Shown piece after piece: positions 1 to 7,936 of a stretch of DNA of 64,000 nt; the stretch's first letter is position 1; every line of letters starts with the position of its first letter. The stretch is taken from assembly GCA_903907995.1 (NCBI GenBank), contig CAIVQH010000046.1, positions 124,001-188,000 of the forward strand, read 5' to 3'. The notes beneath the pieces were generated by a model that saw only the letters and a program-made list of their open reading frames with translations, had not been told where the DNA came from and did no database searches. This stretch comes from an uncultured Verrucomicrobiota bacterium. GTDB taxonomy: Bacteria; Verrucomicrobiota; Verrucomicrobiia; Limisphaerales; UBA9464. The translations under genes were made by a program, and so were the position numbers.

Positions 1-1
1 C

Positions 2-640
2 AACTGGTCGCTCTCCGATCCCAAGAACACCGTGGGCCAGGCGCGCGGTACCGACGGCTCGGTGATCGAGATGGAGACCACCGGCAGCTGGACAGCCAAC
101 CAGGGCCTGAACGGCCTGACCTTCGGACTCGGAGCCGGGTTCGCCGTCAATCTCAAGGCGGCGGGCAACTACGTCGCGCTCTCCATCACCGGCGCCTACC
201 GCGTGAACGGCGGCGCGTGGAGCTTCTTCAACCCGATCGTCTTCGCGGCGGACGGGGCGGGCGGTCAGCCGGATTTCCTCTCGGCTGATTTCAGCAAACC
301 GGGCCAGGCATGGTTGAAGGACGGCGTGGCGGGAAATGATGTGACCGCCGGGTACACCACCTGGGGCCTGAGCACCAAGGTGATCGGCCAGGCGGGCAAC
401 CCGGCCGTCAATGTCGGCAACCGTGTGGACTTCAAGGCGTACTTCACCGCGATTGTCGATCCCGACGCGGATGCCGATTTCGCCGACATCCCGGCGAGCG
501 AAGCGCCCGCCTACGATTTCGGCAGCGAGTTCCAGCCGGTGCCGGAACCGTCGGAATACGCGGCCGTCGCCGCGCTGGGGCTGGTGGGCTTCGGAGCTTG
601 GCGGAAGCTGAAGGCGCGCCAATCCGCAGCCAGTGCATAA
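2..640 (+). CDS. PEP-CTERM sorting domain protein, 5'-truncated by window edge
   Basis: The reading frame is open from base 2, so the gene begins upstream of the window; the GTG at 32 is internal or only a formal start. The last 35 or so residues form a PEP-CTERM signal: a VPEPSEYAA motif, a hydrophobic stretch (AVAALGLVGFGAW) and a basic tail (RKLKARQ). In known systems such signals are recognised by an exosortase and direct the protein to the cell envelope or matrix. The rest is glycine- and alanine-rich, beta-structured in look and has no recognisable enzymatic motif. No exosortase gene is visible in this window. A strong terminator follows 15 bp after the stop. The biological role is unknown. 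Confidence 0.85.
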   Translation, partial: NWSLSDPKNTVGQARGTDGSVIEMETTGSWTANQGLNGLTFGLGAGFAVNLKAAGNYVALSITGAYRVNGGAWSFFNPIVFAADGAGGQPDFLSADFSKPGQAWLKDGVAGNDVTAGYTTWGLSTKVIGQAGNPAVNVGNRVDFKAYFTAIVDPDADADFADIPASEAPAYDFGSEFQPVPEPSEYAAVAALGLVGFGAWRKLKARQSAASA

Positions 641-655
641 CCGGATGAAACCGGG

Positions 656-683
656 GCCGCGCCCGAACGGGGCGCGGCTTTTT
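656..683 (+). terminator. Rho-independent terminator of the PEP-CTERM gene
   Basis: A perfect 9-bp GC stem (656-664 with 670-678) with a 5-base loop is followed by five T. It lies directly after the stop codon at 640. Confidence 0.85.
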
Positions 684-688
684 AAATC

Positions 689-752
689 CCTCTTTGTTCC
701 TTCGTTTCTTGGTTGTTCAAAAACAAAACCACCAAAAAAAATAGGAACAAAG
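689..752. repeat. Heptamer-type array with inverted copy (AT-rich variant)
   Basis: Degenerate units of about 7 bp (of the CTTTGTT / CCTTCGT type) occupy 689-718, and an A-rich complement occupies 720-752. TCTTTGTTCCT at 691-701 pairs with AGGAACAAAG at 743-752. The architecture is the same as in the other short-unit arrays of this window. It fills the gap between the PEP-CTERM terminator and the convergent amidase gene. Confidence 0.5.
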
Positions 753-772
753 TCAGGGCTTGAACTTGCGGC

Positions 773-1702
773 TCACGACGGGAACAGGTTTTTCGCCAGC
801 GTGCCCGTCACCGTGACCTGTGGGGTGTTCACGACCTGGCTGAGCCGCAGGTCCAGCGCGACGGAGCAGAGCGAGTAGGCGAGCTCGGGCGTCAGGCCGA
901 ACTTCGCGACGAGAAAATCAATTGCGTGGTTCACGACGTTGCGGACGGCGTCCATGGTCTGCGGAGCGCTCGCGATGAAGGCCCAGCTTCCTCGGTCGGG
1001 CAGCAGCGCGGGACGCGCGGGCGGCAGTTCGGCGAACGGCTCGTCGAGCTTCAGGTCCTTGCGCACCGTCAGCCGGAACTCCGCCTGCATCGGGCACTCG
1101 ATGCCGTTGATGCAGACCTCGCCGTTGCCCTGCGCGGCATGGCCATCGCCGGCCGAGAACAGCGCGCCCTCGTTGAAGACGGGCAGATAAAGCGTGGTGC
1201 CCGGCACCAGGTCGCGCACGTCGAGATTGCCGCCGAACGATCCGGGCGGCCGCGTGCGGTGCTCGCCCGGCTCCGGCGGGCACACGCCGACGATACCGAG
1301 GAACGGCGCCAGCGGCAGCGTCACCGGCGCGAGCGAGGTTGAGAAATCGCCGTCGAGCTTCCAGATGAAGAGGTGCGGATTCGTAAAGCGGTCTGGCAGC
1401 GAGCCGAGCCCGTTCACCAGGCTGGTCCAGCCCCAGCCACGGTGCTCGATGCGCCGGATTTCAATCTCCAGCACATCACCGGGCTTCGCATCCTTGACGA
1501 AGACAGGGCCGGTGATCGTGTGGACCTTCGTCCGGTCAATCTTGAGGTAGTCGGTGAGCGTGGAGGTCGGCGTGACCTGCGCACCGCTTGAATCCAGGCA
1601 GTCCATGACCACCACGTCGCCGCTCGCGACTTCGAGGGCGGGCTTGAGCGCCTTGTTCCAGCGATCGTGCGTGTGCGGCGGGGCAAGGTGATGAGTGGGC
1701 AT
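773..1702 (-). CDS. Acetamidase/formamidase family protein
   Basis: This 309-residue protein belongs to the FmdA/AmdA family, metal-dependent amidases that hydrolyse short aliphatic amides to ammonia and the acid. The signature GDGHAAQGNGEVC is present in the middle of the chain, and the N-terminal half has the family's VMDCLDSSGAQ and GPVFVKDAKPGDVLEIEI segments. The ATG at 1702 (MPTHHLAPP) is chosen; the frame stays open further upstream but there reads through the RidA gene. The RidA-family gene ends 5 bp upstream, so the two are probably one operon. A RidA-amidase pairing fits clearance of nitrogenous metabolites. The exact substrate is not readable from sequence. Confidence 0.88.
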   Translation of the reverse strand: MPTHHLAPPHTHDRWNKALKPALEVASGDVVVMDCLDSSGAQVTPTSTLTDYLKIDRTKVHTITGPVFVKDAKPGDVLEIEIRRIEHRGWGWTSLVNGLGSLPDRFTNPHLFIWKLDGDFSTSLAPVTLPLAPFLGIVGVCPPEPGEHRTRPPGSFGGNLDVRDLVPGTTLYLPVFNEGALFSAGDGHAAQGNGEVCINGIECPMQAEFRLTVRKDLKLDEPFAELPPARPALLPDRGSWAFIASAPQTMDAVRNVVNHAIDFLVAKFGLTPELAYSLCSVALDLRLSQVVNTPQVTVTGTLAKNLFPS

Positions 1703-1707
1703 GGGAT

Positions 1708-2169
1708 TCAGTTCAGTTCGACCAGCATCTGCACTTCCACCGCGGCGTTGAGCGGCAGGCCAGCCACCCCGATGGCGGCGCGCACATGCCGGCCAGCCTC
1801 GCCATAGAGGGCGACGAGAAGATCGCTCGCGCCGTTGATCACCTTGGGGGAGTCGGCAAAGCCGGCGACGCAGTTCACGTAGCCATTCACGCTCACCACC
1901 TGCTTCACCGAGTCCAGCGAACCAGTGGCCGCATGGACACACGCGAGCAGGTTCAATGTGCACAGCTTGGCCGCCTCATAGCCCTGCTCAATCGTGAGTT
2001 CGGCCCCGACCTTGCCCTGATAAACCAGCTCGCCGTTGCGGCTGGAAATGGTGCCCGGCAGATAAAGCAGGGAGCCGACGCGTCGGAACGGAAGATAGTT
2101 TCCGCCCGGTGGGGGCGGATTGGGCAGGGTCAGGCCGAGTCGGGTGAGGCGGGCGGCGGCATCGCTCAT
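1708..2169 (-). CDS. RidA family protein (YjgF/YER057c/UK114)
   Basis: The 153-residue protein belongs to the longer RidA subfamily that begins with a RLGLTLPNPPPPGGNY-type segment. Family members hydrolyse reactive enamine/imine intermediates released by PLP enzymes. The arginine that corresponds to the RidA catalytic Arg is visible in HVRAAIGVAGLP near the C-terminus. The ATG at 2169 gives the usual start; upstream codons in the same frame do not look like family sequence. It is the first gene of a two-gene minus-strand operon with the amidase. Which imine it handles is unknown. Confidence 0.88.
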   Translation of the reverse strand: MSDAAARLTRLGLTLPNPPPPGGNYLPFRRVGSLLYLPGTISSRNGELVYQGKVGAELTIEQGYEAAKLCTLNLLACVHAATGSLDSVKQVVSVNGYVNCVAGFADSPKVINGASDLLVALYGEAGRHVRAAIGVAGLPLNAAVEVQMLVELN

Positions 2170-2339
2170 GCGGGCAGTGTGCGACGATTCGGTTGCGGGT
2201 AAAGCGTTAGCAACGGATGGGCCATGGGCCGTTGAACTGCGAATGATGCAAAATGCGCGACCTTTTTTGATGGCTCTGGCCAAAAGCGGACAGCCACCAC
2301 GGAAAAAGGAAACAAACAGAAGACAAATGTGGGCTGGGA

Positions 2340-2368
2340 TTGACTTCGAAGGGAAAACCCTGCTAATG
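2340..2368 (+). promoter_or_regulatory. Possible promoter for the 49-residue membrane peptide
   Basis: TTGACT at 2340-2345 is a good -35 match. The -10 candidate CTAATG (2363-2368) sits 17 bp downstream but is a weak match. It would start transcription almost at the ATG at 2377, giving a very short leader. This is suggestive only. Confidence 0.25.
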
Positions 2369-2376
2369 AAGCGGTA

Positions 2377-2526
2377 ATGAATGACAGCACCAAACAGCTG
2401 TCCGGGAATACCACCATGCTCCTTCGCAAAGAGGGATGGTTCAGTCCACTGCGACTGATCCGGCTGCTGATAGTAATGTTCATCTGCATTCTGGTGGCTT
2501 TAGTGTGTGCCTTGGCAACGCGCTGA
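2377..2526 (+). CDS. Small single-pass membrane peptide, 49 aa, unknown function
   Basis: An ATG-started frame of 49 codons runs from 2377 to the TGA at 2524-2526. It encodes a polar N-terminus (MNDSTKQLSGNTT), a short basic region (LLRKEG, then PLRLIR) and one strongly hydrophobic segment (LLIVMFICILVALVCALA). Nothing else on the plus strand between 2170 and 2558 needs the strong terminator at 2558-2590, which supports transcription of this peptide. A three-codon frame ending in TAATG overlaps the start and could couple translation. It could be a regulatory membrane peptide or a type I toxin-like peptide; homology is not recognised. Moderate confidence because of its size. Confidence 0.45.
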   Translation: MNDSTKQLSGNTTMLLRKEGWFSPLRLIRLLIVMFICILVALVCALATR

Positions 2527-2557
2527 TCCGCCGGTTGAAATTGAAATTGAAAATCAC

Positions 2558-2590
2558 AACCGCGCCTCCTCTCGAGGCGCGGTTTTTTTT
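2558..2590 (+). terminator. Rho-independent terminator after the small peptide gene
   Basis: A perfect 11-bp stem (2558-2568 with 2574-2584) with a CTCTC loop runs into a tract of eight T starting at 2583. It precedes the radical SAM gene on the same strand and so must end a transcript that begins upstream. Confidence 0.85.
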
Positions 2591-2697
2591 GTTTGGGGCT
2601 GCCAATCCAGCCCCAATAAGGCCATTCTTCCCGGCTGGCGCAGAAGAAAGGGTTGCGACGCGCCGCTTTTAACGGATTCTCCGCTGACGATTTACAA

Positions 2698-3876
2698 ATG
2701 ACCGCTGTTGCTCCAACTCAAACTGCCGCCGCCCCGGCATCGCCCGCCGCCCATCCGGTGGATTTTTCCAAGCCGGTCCAGCCCCCGAAGAAATCCGTCT
2801 TCAAGCTGATCGGCGAGGTGCTCGACAACGGCGGACCGGGCTACCTGCAGTTCGCGATCACGAACCTCTGCAACGCCGACTGCGGCTTCTGCGGCTTCGC
2901 GCGCTCGCAGTTCGACCCGAAAAAGCGCCGCAGCGTGACGCTGCGCGAGGCCCAGGATGTCATCGACCTCGCGGTGAAGAACCACATCGGCTACCTGCTC
3001 TTCGTCGGCGGCGAACCGCTCGTCCACAAGGAACTGCGCGCCATGACGCGCTATGCGGCGGCGCGCGGCATCAAGCCGATGATCTGCACCAACGGCGGCC
3101 TGTGGACCGAGCAGAACATGAAGGACCTGGCCAGCGATGGCCTGAGCAGCGTCATCATGTCCATCGATGCGCACGATATCGCGGTGCACGAGAAGAACCG
3201 CGGCCTGCCCGACGTCTGCCGCAAGATCAAGCGCGCCAACGAGGTCTTCAAGACCCTCGGCATCCAGACCACCGCGAGCATCACGGCCAGCCGCCTGATC
3301 GAGGATTTTGAGAAGCTGCCGGCCTTCCTCGAATCCCTCGGTTTCGAGAGCTGCACCTTCAGCTATCCGCTCACCAATCTCGCCTCGAGCTACCTCAGCT
3401 TCAGCGAAGGCGGCCTCGTCAGCTTCACCAAGGACGAGCTGATCGCGCTGTTCGGCAAGATCAAGACGATGAAGCACAACAGCGGCTATCCGGTGGTGAA
3501 CCCGACCGAGTCGCTGGACGAGATGCAGCGCCACCTGCGGGGGGAGAAGGAAAAGTTCGGCTGCCTCGGCGGGCACAAGTACTTCTACCTCGACTGGAAC
3601 CTGAACCTCTACCGCTGCCACTTCTGGGAGACGCCCATGTGCAACGTGTACGAGTGGGACGATTCCAAGCTCATCCGCGACGGCTGCACCCGCTGCATGA
3701 TCGACTGCTACCGCGATCCGAGCGTGCTCCAATTCGTGGCCATCAGCGCCAGCGACGCGTGGCAGGCGGCCAAAAAGGGCAAGCTGCTCACCGCCGCGAA
3801 GCATGTCTTCGACGGTCGCAACCTCACGTCCCTCAAGGCCGTGTGGGAGGACCGCAAGTGGGTCGCGAAGGTCTGA
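2698..3876 (+). CDS. Radical SAM protein with C-terminal cysteine-rich (SPASM-like) region
   Basis: This 392-residue protein has the radical SAM cluster motif CX3CX2C at Cys58, Cys62 and Cys65 (CNADCGFCGF). These residues bind the [4Fe-4S] cluster that cleaves S-adenosylmethionine. A GGEP motif (VGGEPLVHKEL) follows, as in the family core. The C-terminal third carries six further cysteines (FGCLGG, YRCHFW, PMCNVY, DGCTRCMIDC), which suggests an auxiliary Fe-S cluster of SPASM or twitch type. The general form resembles HpnH- and PqqE-like enzymes, but no squalene/hopene or peptide-substrate gene is adjacent, so the substrate is unknown. The ATG at 2698 is preferred to an in-frame TTG at 2653. 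Confidence 0.85.
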   Translation: MTAVAPTQTAAAPASPAAHPVDFSKPVQPPKKSVFKLIGEVLDNGGPGYLQFAITNLCNADCGFCGFARSQFDPKKRRSVTLREAQDVIDLAVKNHIGYLLFVGGEPLVHKELRAMTRYAAARGIKPMICTNGGLWTEQNMKDLASDGLSSVIMSIDAHDIAVHEKNRGLPDVCRKIKRANEVFKTLGIQTTASITASRLIEDFEKLPAFLESLGFESCTFSYPLTNLASSYLSFSEGGLVSFTKDELIALFGKIKTMKHNSGYPVVNPTESLDEMQRHLRGEKEKFGCLGGHKYFYLDWNLNLYRCHFWETPMCNVYEWDDSKLIRDGCTRCMIDCYRDPSVLQFVAISASDAWQAAKKGKLLTAAKHVFDGRNLTSLKAVWEDRKWVAKV

Positions 3877-3901
3877 CGCGCTCACGCCTATCACCCGGCG
3901 C

Positions 3902-5488
3902 TCAATGCCGCAGCCGGGCCTCTTCCAGATCCAGCTCGCGGATCAGCACCGGGCCCAGCTCGGCGGCCAGCCGGTCCAGGTTGCGCAGGCGTTGCAGTTC
4001 CTCGCGTTCAGCATCCAGCGCCGCATGGCGCAGGCGATGCCAGGCCAGGCTGTGTTCCATCTGCGGGCTCCAGCCCAGGGCCAGGGCCATCTCGTCCGTG
4101 GCTTCCAGGATGCGCTCGTCGTAAATGTCACGGACCGCCCGCACGGCCCGCTCGTTGAACCTGCCGGATTCCACGAGCTGGTCCACCGCGGTAAGTCCGG
4201 CCCGTGCCAGGGCCAGCCGCACCTCACGCTCATGCTCGCCGCGGTTGATCCGTTCCCGCACCCCCAGCCGCCGCACGATCCACGGGAACGACAGCCCCTG
4301 CACGACGAGCGTGGCCAGGATCACGGCGAAGGTCAGGAAGATGAGCAGTTCACGACCGGGAAAGGCCGTCCCGTCCGGCAGTGTCCGGGGGAGCGCCAGG
4401 GCGGCGGCGAGCGATACCACACCCCGCACCCCCGCCCACGACATCACGGCGATCTCCTGCCAGCGCGGGGCCGGATCGCGCTTCCGGAGTCCCGGAATGA
4501 CCCAGCGCTGGACATGGGTGACGGGAAATATCCAGAGCGGCCGCAGCCCGATGACCAGCACGCTCAAGCCGACGGCCCAGCCCAGCAGCTGCTTCCATGA
4601 GTAATCGGCCTCCAAGCCGGACACCACGACGCGCAGTTGCAGTCCGATCAGGACAAACACCACGCCCGTCAGCAGTGAATCGACCATCCGCCACGTCGCC
4701 GAACCCAGCAGCCGCGCGGAGAACGTGAGCCTCGCTGGCAGGGTCGTGCCCAGATAGATGCCGCAGGCCACGACCGCGAGCACCCCGGAGAGGTGCAGGC
4801 GCTCGGCCGGGAGGTAGGCGGCGAAGGGCGTGAGCAACGACAGCGTGACCTGCCAGGCATCCTCGATGAGCAGGCGGCGCACCTGCAACATGAGCCAGCC
4901 CACGGCCAGCCCCACCGCGACCCCGCCCACGACGACCTGCACAAACGACACCGTCGCCAGAGGCAAGGAGAACGATCCGGCCGCCAGCGCGGCCAGCGCG
5001 AAGCGCAGAATGACCAGCCCGGTGGCGTCGTTTACGAGACTTTCGCCCTCCAAGACGGTCACGAGGCGTCGGGGCAGTTGAAGCTGTCGCGCCACCGCCG
5101 CCACCGCCACCGCATCCGGCGGCGACACGATGGCCCCGAGGGCGAAAGTGGCCGCCAAGGGAATTGCGGGCACCAGCCAGTGAACGAACAGTGCCACCCC
5201 TACCGCCGTAAAGAGAACCAGCCCGACGGCAAGCAGCACGATCGGACGGAGATTCGCGCAGAAAGCCCGCCAGGGTGTGAAGAACGCCTGCGCGAACAGC
5301 AACGGCGGCAGGATGAGCAAGAAAATGAGGTCCGGATCGAGCTGCACGAGCGGGAACCCCGGAATGAGGCTGACCAGCAGCCCGCCCAGCACGAAGGCGA
5401 TGGGCTCGGCCAGGCGCAGCCGTTGCGCCACCGGCGTAAACGCAACGGTCAGCGCCAGCAGCAGCAGACATTTTTCAACCGGCCCCAT
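3902..5488 (-). CDS. Na+/H+ antiporter, CPA1/NhaP type
   Basis: A 528-residue membrane protein with about twelve hydrophobic segments over its first 400 residues. The conserved CPA1 core motif is visible in GAIVSPPDAVAVAAVARQ and again in LEGESLVNDATGLVILRFA, where the Asp residues bind the cation. Such proteins exchange cytoplasmic Na+ (or K+) for external H+ for pH and salt homeostasis. The C-terminal 130 residues are soluble and helical, rich in Arg and Glu, as in bacterial NhaP/YjcE proteins. The ATG at 5488 (MGPVEK) is preferred; an in-frame GTG at 5521 is the alternative. It converges on the radical SAM gene and stands alone. Confidence 0.93.
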   Translation of the reverse strand: MGPVEKCLLLLALTVAFTPVAQRLRLAEPIAFVLGGLLVSLIPGFPLVQLDPDLIFLLILPPLLFAQAFFTPWRAFCANLRPIVLLAVGLVLFTAVGVALFVHWLVPAIPLAATFALGAIVSPPDAVAVAAVARQLQLPRRLVTVLEGESLVNDATGLVILRFALAALAAGSFSLPLATVSFVQVVVGGVAVGLAVGWLMLQVRRLLIEDAWQVTLSLLTPFAAYLPAERLHLSGVLAVVACGIYLGTTLPARLTFSARLLGSATWRMVDSLLTGVVFVLIGLQLRVVVSGLEADYSWKQLLGWAVGLSVLVIGLRPLWIFPVTHVQRWVIPGLRKRDPAPRWQEIAVMSWAGVRGVVSLAAALALPRTLPDGTAFPGRELLIFLTFAVILATLVVQGLSFPWIVRRLGVRERINRGEHEREVRLALARAGLTAVDQLVESGRFNERAVRAVRDIYDERILEATDEMALALGWSPQMEHSLAWHRLRHAALDAEREELQRLRNLDRLAAELGPVLIRELDLEEARLRH

Positions 5489-5569
5489 GTCGGGCGGGTC
5501 GGTAGCACAGCGCGGAGTCACGGTCCAGCGGCACCACGAAAAAATCCGGAACAGAGAGACGGATAGATC

Positions 5570-5686
5570 ATTTGGAAAACAGGAAAACAGGAACCGAGGA
5601 AAACTCCTTAGGTTTTGATTGCAGCCCAGCTCTTGATCCGTTCACGGAAGCCGAGCTCCGGCCTTTTTCGGTTTCCTGTCTTCCCT
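5570..5686. repeat. Octamer-type array and inverted copy, left flank of gene remnant
   Basis: Units of the GAAAACAG type occur in tandem at about 5575-5600, and the inverted form (TTTCCTGTCTTCC) at 5672-5684. The right arm ends exactly where recognisable protein homology of the downstream remnant begins. The same unit appears again at 6087-6183 and, inverted, at about 49188-49204. Confidence 0.5.
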
Positions 5687-6066
5687 ACCGGACCAACTTC
5701 GCCATCCAACCCTATGGGAAGGACCAGGAATTCACCACCGCGACGACGCTCACGCGTGACAGCGTGCTTTATGAGATGAGCCCGCACATGCACTACCGTG
5801 GACACCGGATGCGCATCGAGGCCGTGTACGCCGACAATTCCTCGGAGACCCTGCTGAATGTGCCCGGCTACCAGTTCGCCTGGCAGTCGCTCTACCGCCT
5901 GGCCGCGCCTAAATCCTTGCCGGCAGGAACGGTCATCCGGGTCACCGCCGGCTTCGACAACTCCCTGTGGAATCCGTGGAATCCCGATCCGTCGCAGACG
6001 GTCGTTTTTGGCGAACAGACCATCAACGAGATGCTCATCGGCTACCTGAACATCACGCAGAAGTAG
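5572..6066 (+). pseudogene. Remnant of copper type II monooxygenase-like protein (C-terminal part only)
   Basis: From about residue 39 the frame reads like the C-terminal domain of the large secreted redoxin/cytochrome plus copper type II ascorbate-dependent monooxygenase proteins common in Planctomycetes and Verrucomicrobia. Visible features are MSPHMHYRGHRM (the His-x-His copper-ligand-like motif), an RLAAPKSLPAGT segment, FDNSLWNPWNPDP and the closing GEQTINEMLIGYL. Complete proteins of this kind are several hundred residues longer at the N-terminus. Here the sequence before residue 39 is repeat-derived (MENRKTGTEEN and on), with no signal peptide. I read it as a 5'-deleted remnant of about 127 codons; a short expressed domain is possible but unlikely. 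Confidence 0.6.
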
Positions 6067-6086
6067 CAGCCAATTGGCGGAGACGG

Positions 6087-6183
6087 GGAGAAGACGAATT
6101 TGGAAAACAGGAAAGCAGGAACCGAGGGAGTGAGGAGGCAGGTCCTTTTCCTGTGGTCCTTTTTTTCCAAATTGGTCTTCTCC
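6087..6183. repeat. 97-bp inverted-repeat element with octamer units
   Basis: The outer arms 6087-6106 and 6164-6183 match as inverted repeats at 19 of 20 positions. Inside are GAAAACAG/GAAAGCAG/GAACCGAG tandem units on the left and the inverted form on the right. Together with 5570-5686 it brackets the monooxygenase remnant. Confidence 0.7.
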
Positions 6184-6242
6184 TTGTCCGGCTTCGTTCC
6201 ACGATTGCGGTCTGGCCGCCCCCAGCCCAGCTTAGCGTCCGT

Positions 6243-7508
6243 ATGGAGCAGCGTATTTTGCGGGTGGTCGTGCTGGGGGCCGGTTTTGGCGGCCTGACTT
6301 TCTGCCAGCATTTCCGTCACTCCAACGCGGTGATCTATCTGGTGGACCGCCAGAACCATCACCTCTTCCAGCCCCTGCTCTACCAGGTGGCGACTGCCGG
6401 TCTCTCCGCGCCCGAAATCGCGCAGCCCGTCCGCGCCGTCTTTCACGACCGGCCGGATGTGCATGTGCACCTCGCCAATGTGGAGGACATCCGCCCCGCG
6501 ACGAAGGAACTGGTGGTGGACGGTGAGACGCACAGCTACGACTACCTCGTCTTCGCCCTCGGCGGCCGCACGAGCTATTTCGGCCATCCCGAATGGGAGC
6601 AGTTCGCCCCCGGGCTCAAATCGCTGGATGACGCCCAGCGCATCCGGCGCGGGCTGCTGTTCGCGTTCGAGCACGCGGAGAACACGCGCGACAAGGACGA
6701 GCGGCGGCGGCTGATGACCATCGTGATCGTCGGTGGCGGGCCGACCGGCGTGGAACTGGCGGGCGCCTGCAGCGAGCTCACCCGGCAGGTGCTCAAGCGC
6801 GACTTCAAGCGCATCGACCCCGCCCAGGCGAGGGTCATCCTGATCGAGGGGAGCCCACGGCTGCTGGGGCAGTTCACCGAGCCGCTCAGCCAGAACGCGC
6901 GGGAAACGCTCGAAGGCATGGGCGTCGAGGTTCGCACCGGTACCCATGTGAAGAACATCACGCAAGGCCGGGTGGAACTCCCCGATGGCTCCGTGATAGA
7001 GGCGGAAAACATCCTGTGGGCTGCAGGCGTCGCCGCGTCGCCGCTCACCGCCAAGCTCGGGGTGCCCATCGACCGGGCGGGCCGCGTGCTGGTGAATCCG
7101 GACCTGAGCATTCCGGGGCGTCCCGAGGTTTTCGTCATCGGCGATGCCGCCTTTCTCCTGGACAAGGATGGGCAGATCGTTCCGGGTGTTTCCCCCGCCG
7201 CCATGCAGGAGGCCAAACACGTGGCCCAGATCATCACGAGTGAACTGGATGGCAATCCCGAACGCCCCCCATTCGACTATTGGGACAAGGGCAGCATGGC
7301 GACCATCGGCCGTTCGGCGGCGGTGGCGAAGGTGGGCGCGTTCGAGATGACGGGCTTCCTGGCGTGGATCGCCTGGCTGCTTATCCACCTGATTTTCCTG
7401 GTCGGCTTCCGCAACAAGGTGGCGGTGCTGTGGCAGTGGTTCTACAGCTATGTGACCTACCGGCGGGGTGCCCGGATCATCACTGGTTTGAAATGGCCGG
7501 CGAAGTGA
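6243..7508 (+). CDS. Type II NADH dehydrogenase (NDH-2), FAD-dependent
   Basis: A 421-residue NAD(P)/FAD-dependent oxidoreductase. The N-terminus has the FAD-binding Rossmann motif (VVVLGAGFGGLTF). The NADH-binding fold follows near residue 160 (IVIVGGGPTGVELAG), and the second FAD contact is FVIGDAA near residue 298. NDH-2 passes electrons from NADH to quinone without pumping protons. The C-terminus holds the family's amphipathic/hydrophobic membrane anchor (WLLIHLIFLVGFRNKV) and a basic tail. The ATG at 6243 gives a start seven residues before the Rossmann motif. It is a single gene, possibly cotranscribed with the small gene at 7532. Confidence 0.93.
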   Translation: MEQRILRVVVLGAGFGGLTFCQHFRHSNAVIYLVDRQNHHLFQPLLYQVATAGLSAPEIAQPVRAVFHDRPDVHVHLANVEDIRPATKELVVDGETHSYDYLVFALGGRTSYFGHPEWEQFAPGLKSLDDAQRIRRGLLFAFEHAENTRDKDERRRLMTIVIVGGGPTGVELAGACSELTRQVLKRDFKRIDPAQARVILIEGSPRLLGQFTEPLSQNARETLEGMGVEVRTGTHVKNITQGRVELPDGSVIEAENILWAAGVAASPLTAKLGVPIDRAGRVLVNPDLSIPGRPEVFVIGDAAFLLDKDGQIVPGVSPAAMQEAKHVAQIITSELDGNPERPPFDYWDKGSMATIGRSAAVAKVGAFEMTGFLAWIAWLLIHLIFLVGFRNKVAVLWQWFYSYVTYRRGARIITGLKWPAK

Positions 7509-7531
7509 ACCGCTGGTAACAGTGCCGTCCC

Positions 7532-7855
7532 ATGAGCACTCGCATCATGTATATGGAGCGCAAAGCTGGTGCCCTTACCGGTTCTGCTCGCATTGGCCGG
7601 GTTACCCTCAATCGGACAGGCCGCACCATCACTTATCGCGACCAAATATTCCGGCGCATCTTTGGTGGCGGCTTCAAGTCCAACTATATCGAGTTAGGAA
7701 CCAAGGAGGATTACTGGCTTTCCGGTTGCAAGCGCCGGGGTGGCGATCGGATGTATGGTTCCGCGTTGCCAGTCCCCATTGATGAAGATGTGCGCGCAGA
7801 ATATTGGCGCGACATCCGGAATCAACCGGAGCGAATCCTGGAACCTGTATCGTGA
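7532..7855 (+). CDS. Conserved small protein of unknown function, 107 aa
   Basis: The protein has a beta-rich, hydrophilic sequence (MYMERKAG, ARIGRVTLNRTGRTI, then GTKEDYWLSGCKRRGGDRMYG and IDEDVRAEYW). I recognise it as a widespread small family whose members have sometimes been labelled 1-deoxy-D-xylulose-5-phosphate synthase in databases. At 107 residues with no thiamine-diphosphate motif it cannot be that enzyme. It starts at an ATG 23 bp after the NDH-2 stop. Function is unknown. Confidence 0.7.
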   Translation: MSTRIMYMERKAGALTGSARIGRVTLNRTGRTITYRDQIFRRIFGGGFKSNYIELGTKEDYWLSGCKRRGGDRMYGSALPVPIDEDVRAEYWRDIRNQPERILEPVS

Positions 7856-7900
7856 GCCATGATACACGAATGACCACCGCGCCACCGTGACCGAATTCCC

Positions 7901-7933
7901 AATTCGAAACTCGGAACTCGAAACTCGAAATTT
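7901..7933. repeat. Heptamer tandem array (AACTCGA-type units)
   Basis: About four and a half units of 7 bp (AATTCGA, AACTCGG, AACTCGA, AACTCGA) stop three bases before the stop codon of the convergent rnd gene. The ends (AATTCG, CGAATT-like) are self-complementary. A sister array with unit ATTCGAA lies at 18515-18542. Confidence 0.65.
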
Positions 7934-7936
7934 CCC

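Noticed and set aside
7532-7855. 1-deoxy-D-xylulose-5-phosphate synthase
   Set aside because: This database label for similar small proteins cannot be right for a 107-residue protein without thiamine diphosphate motifs.
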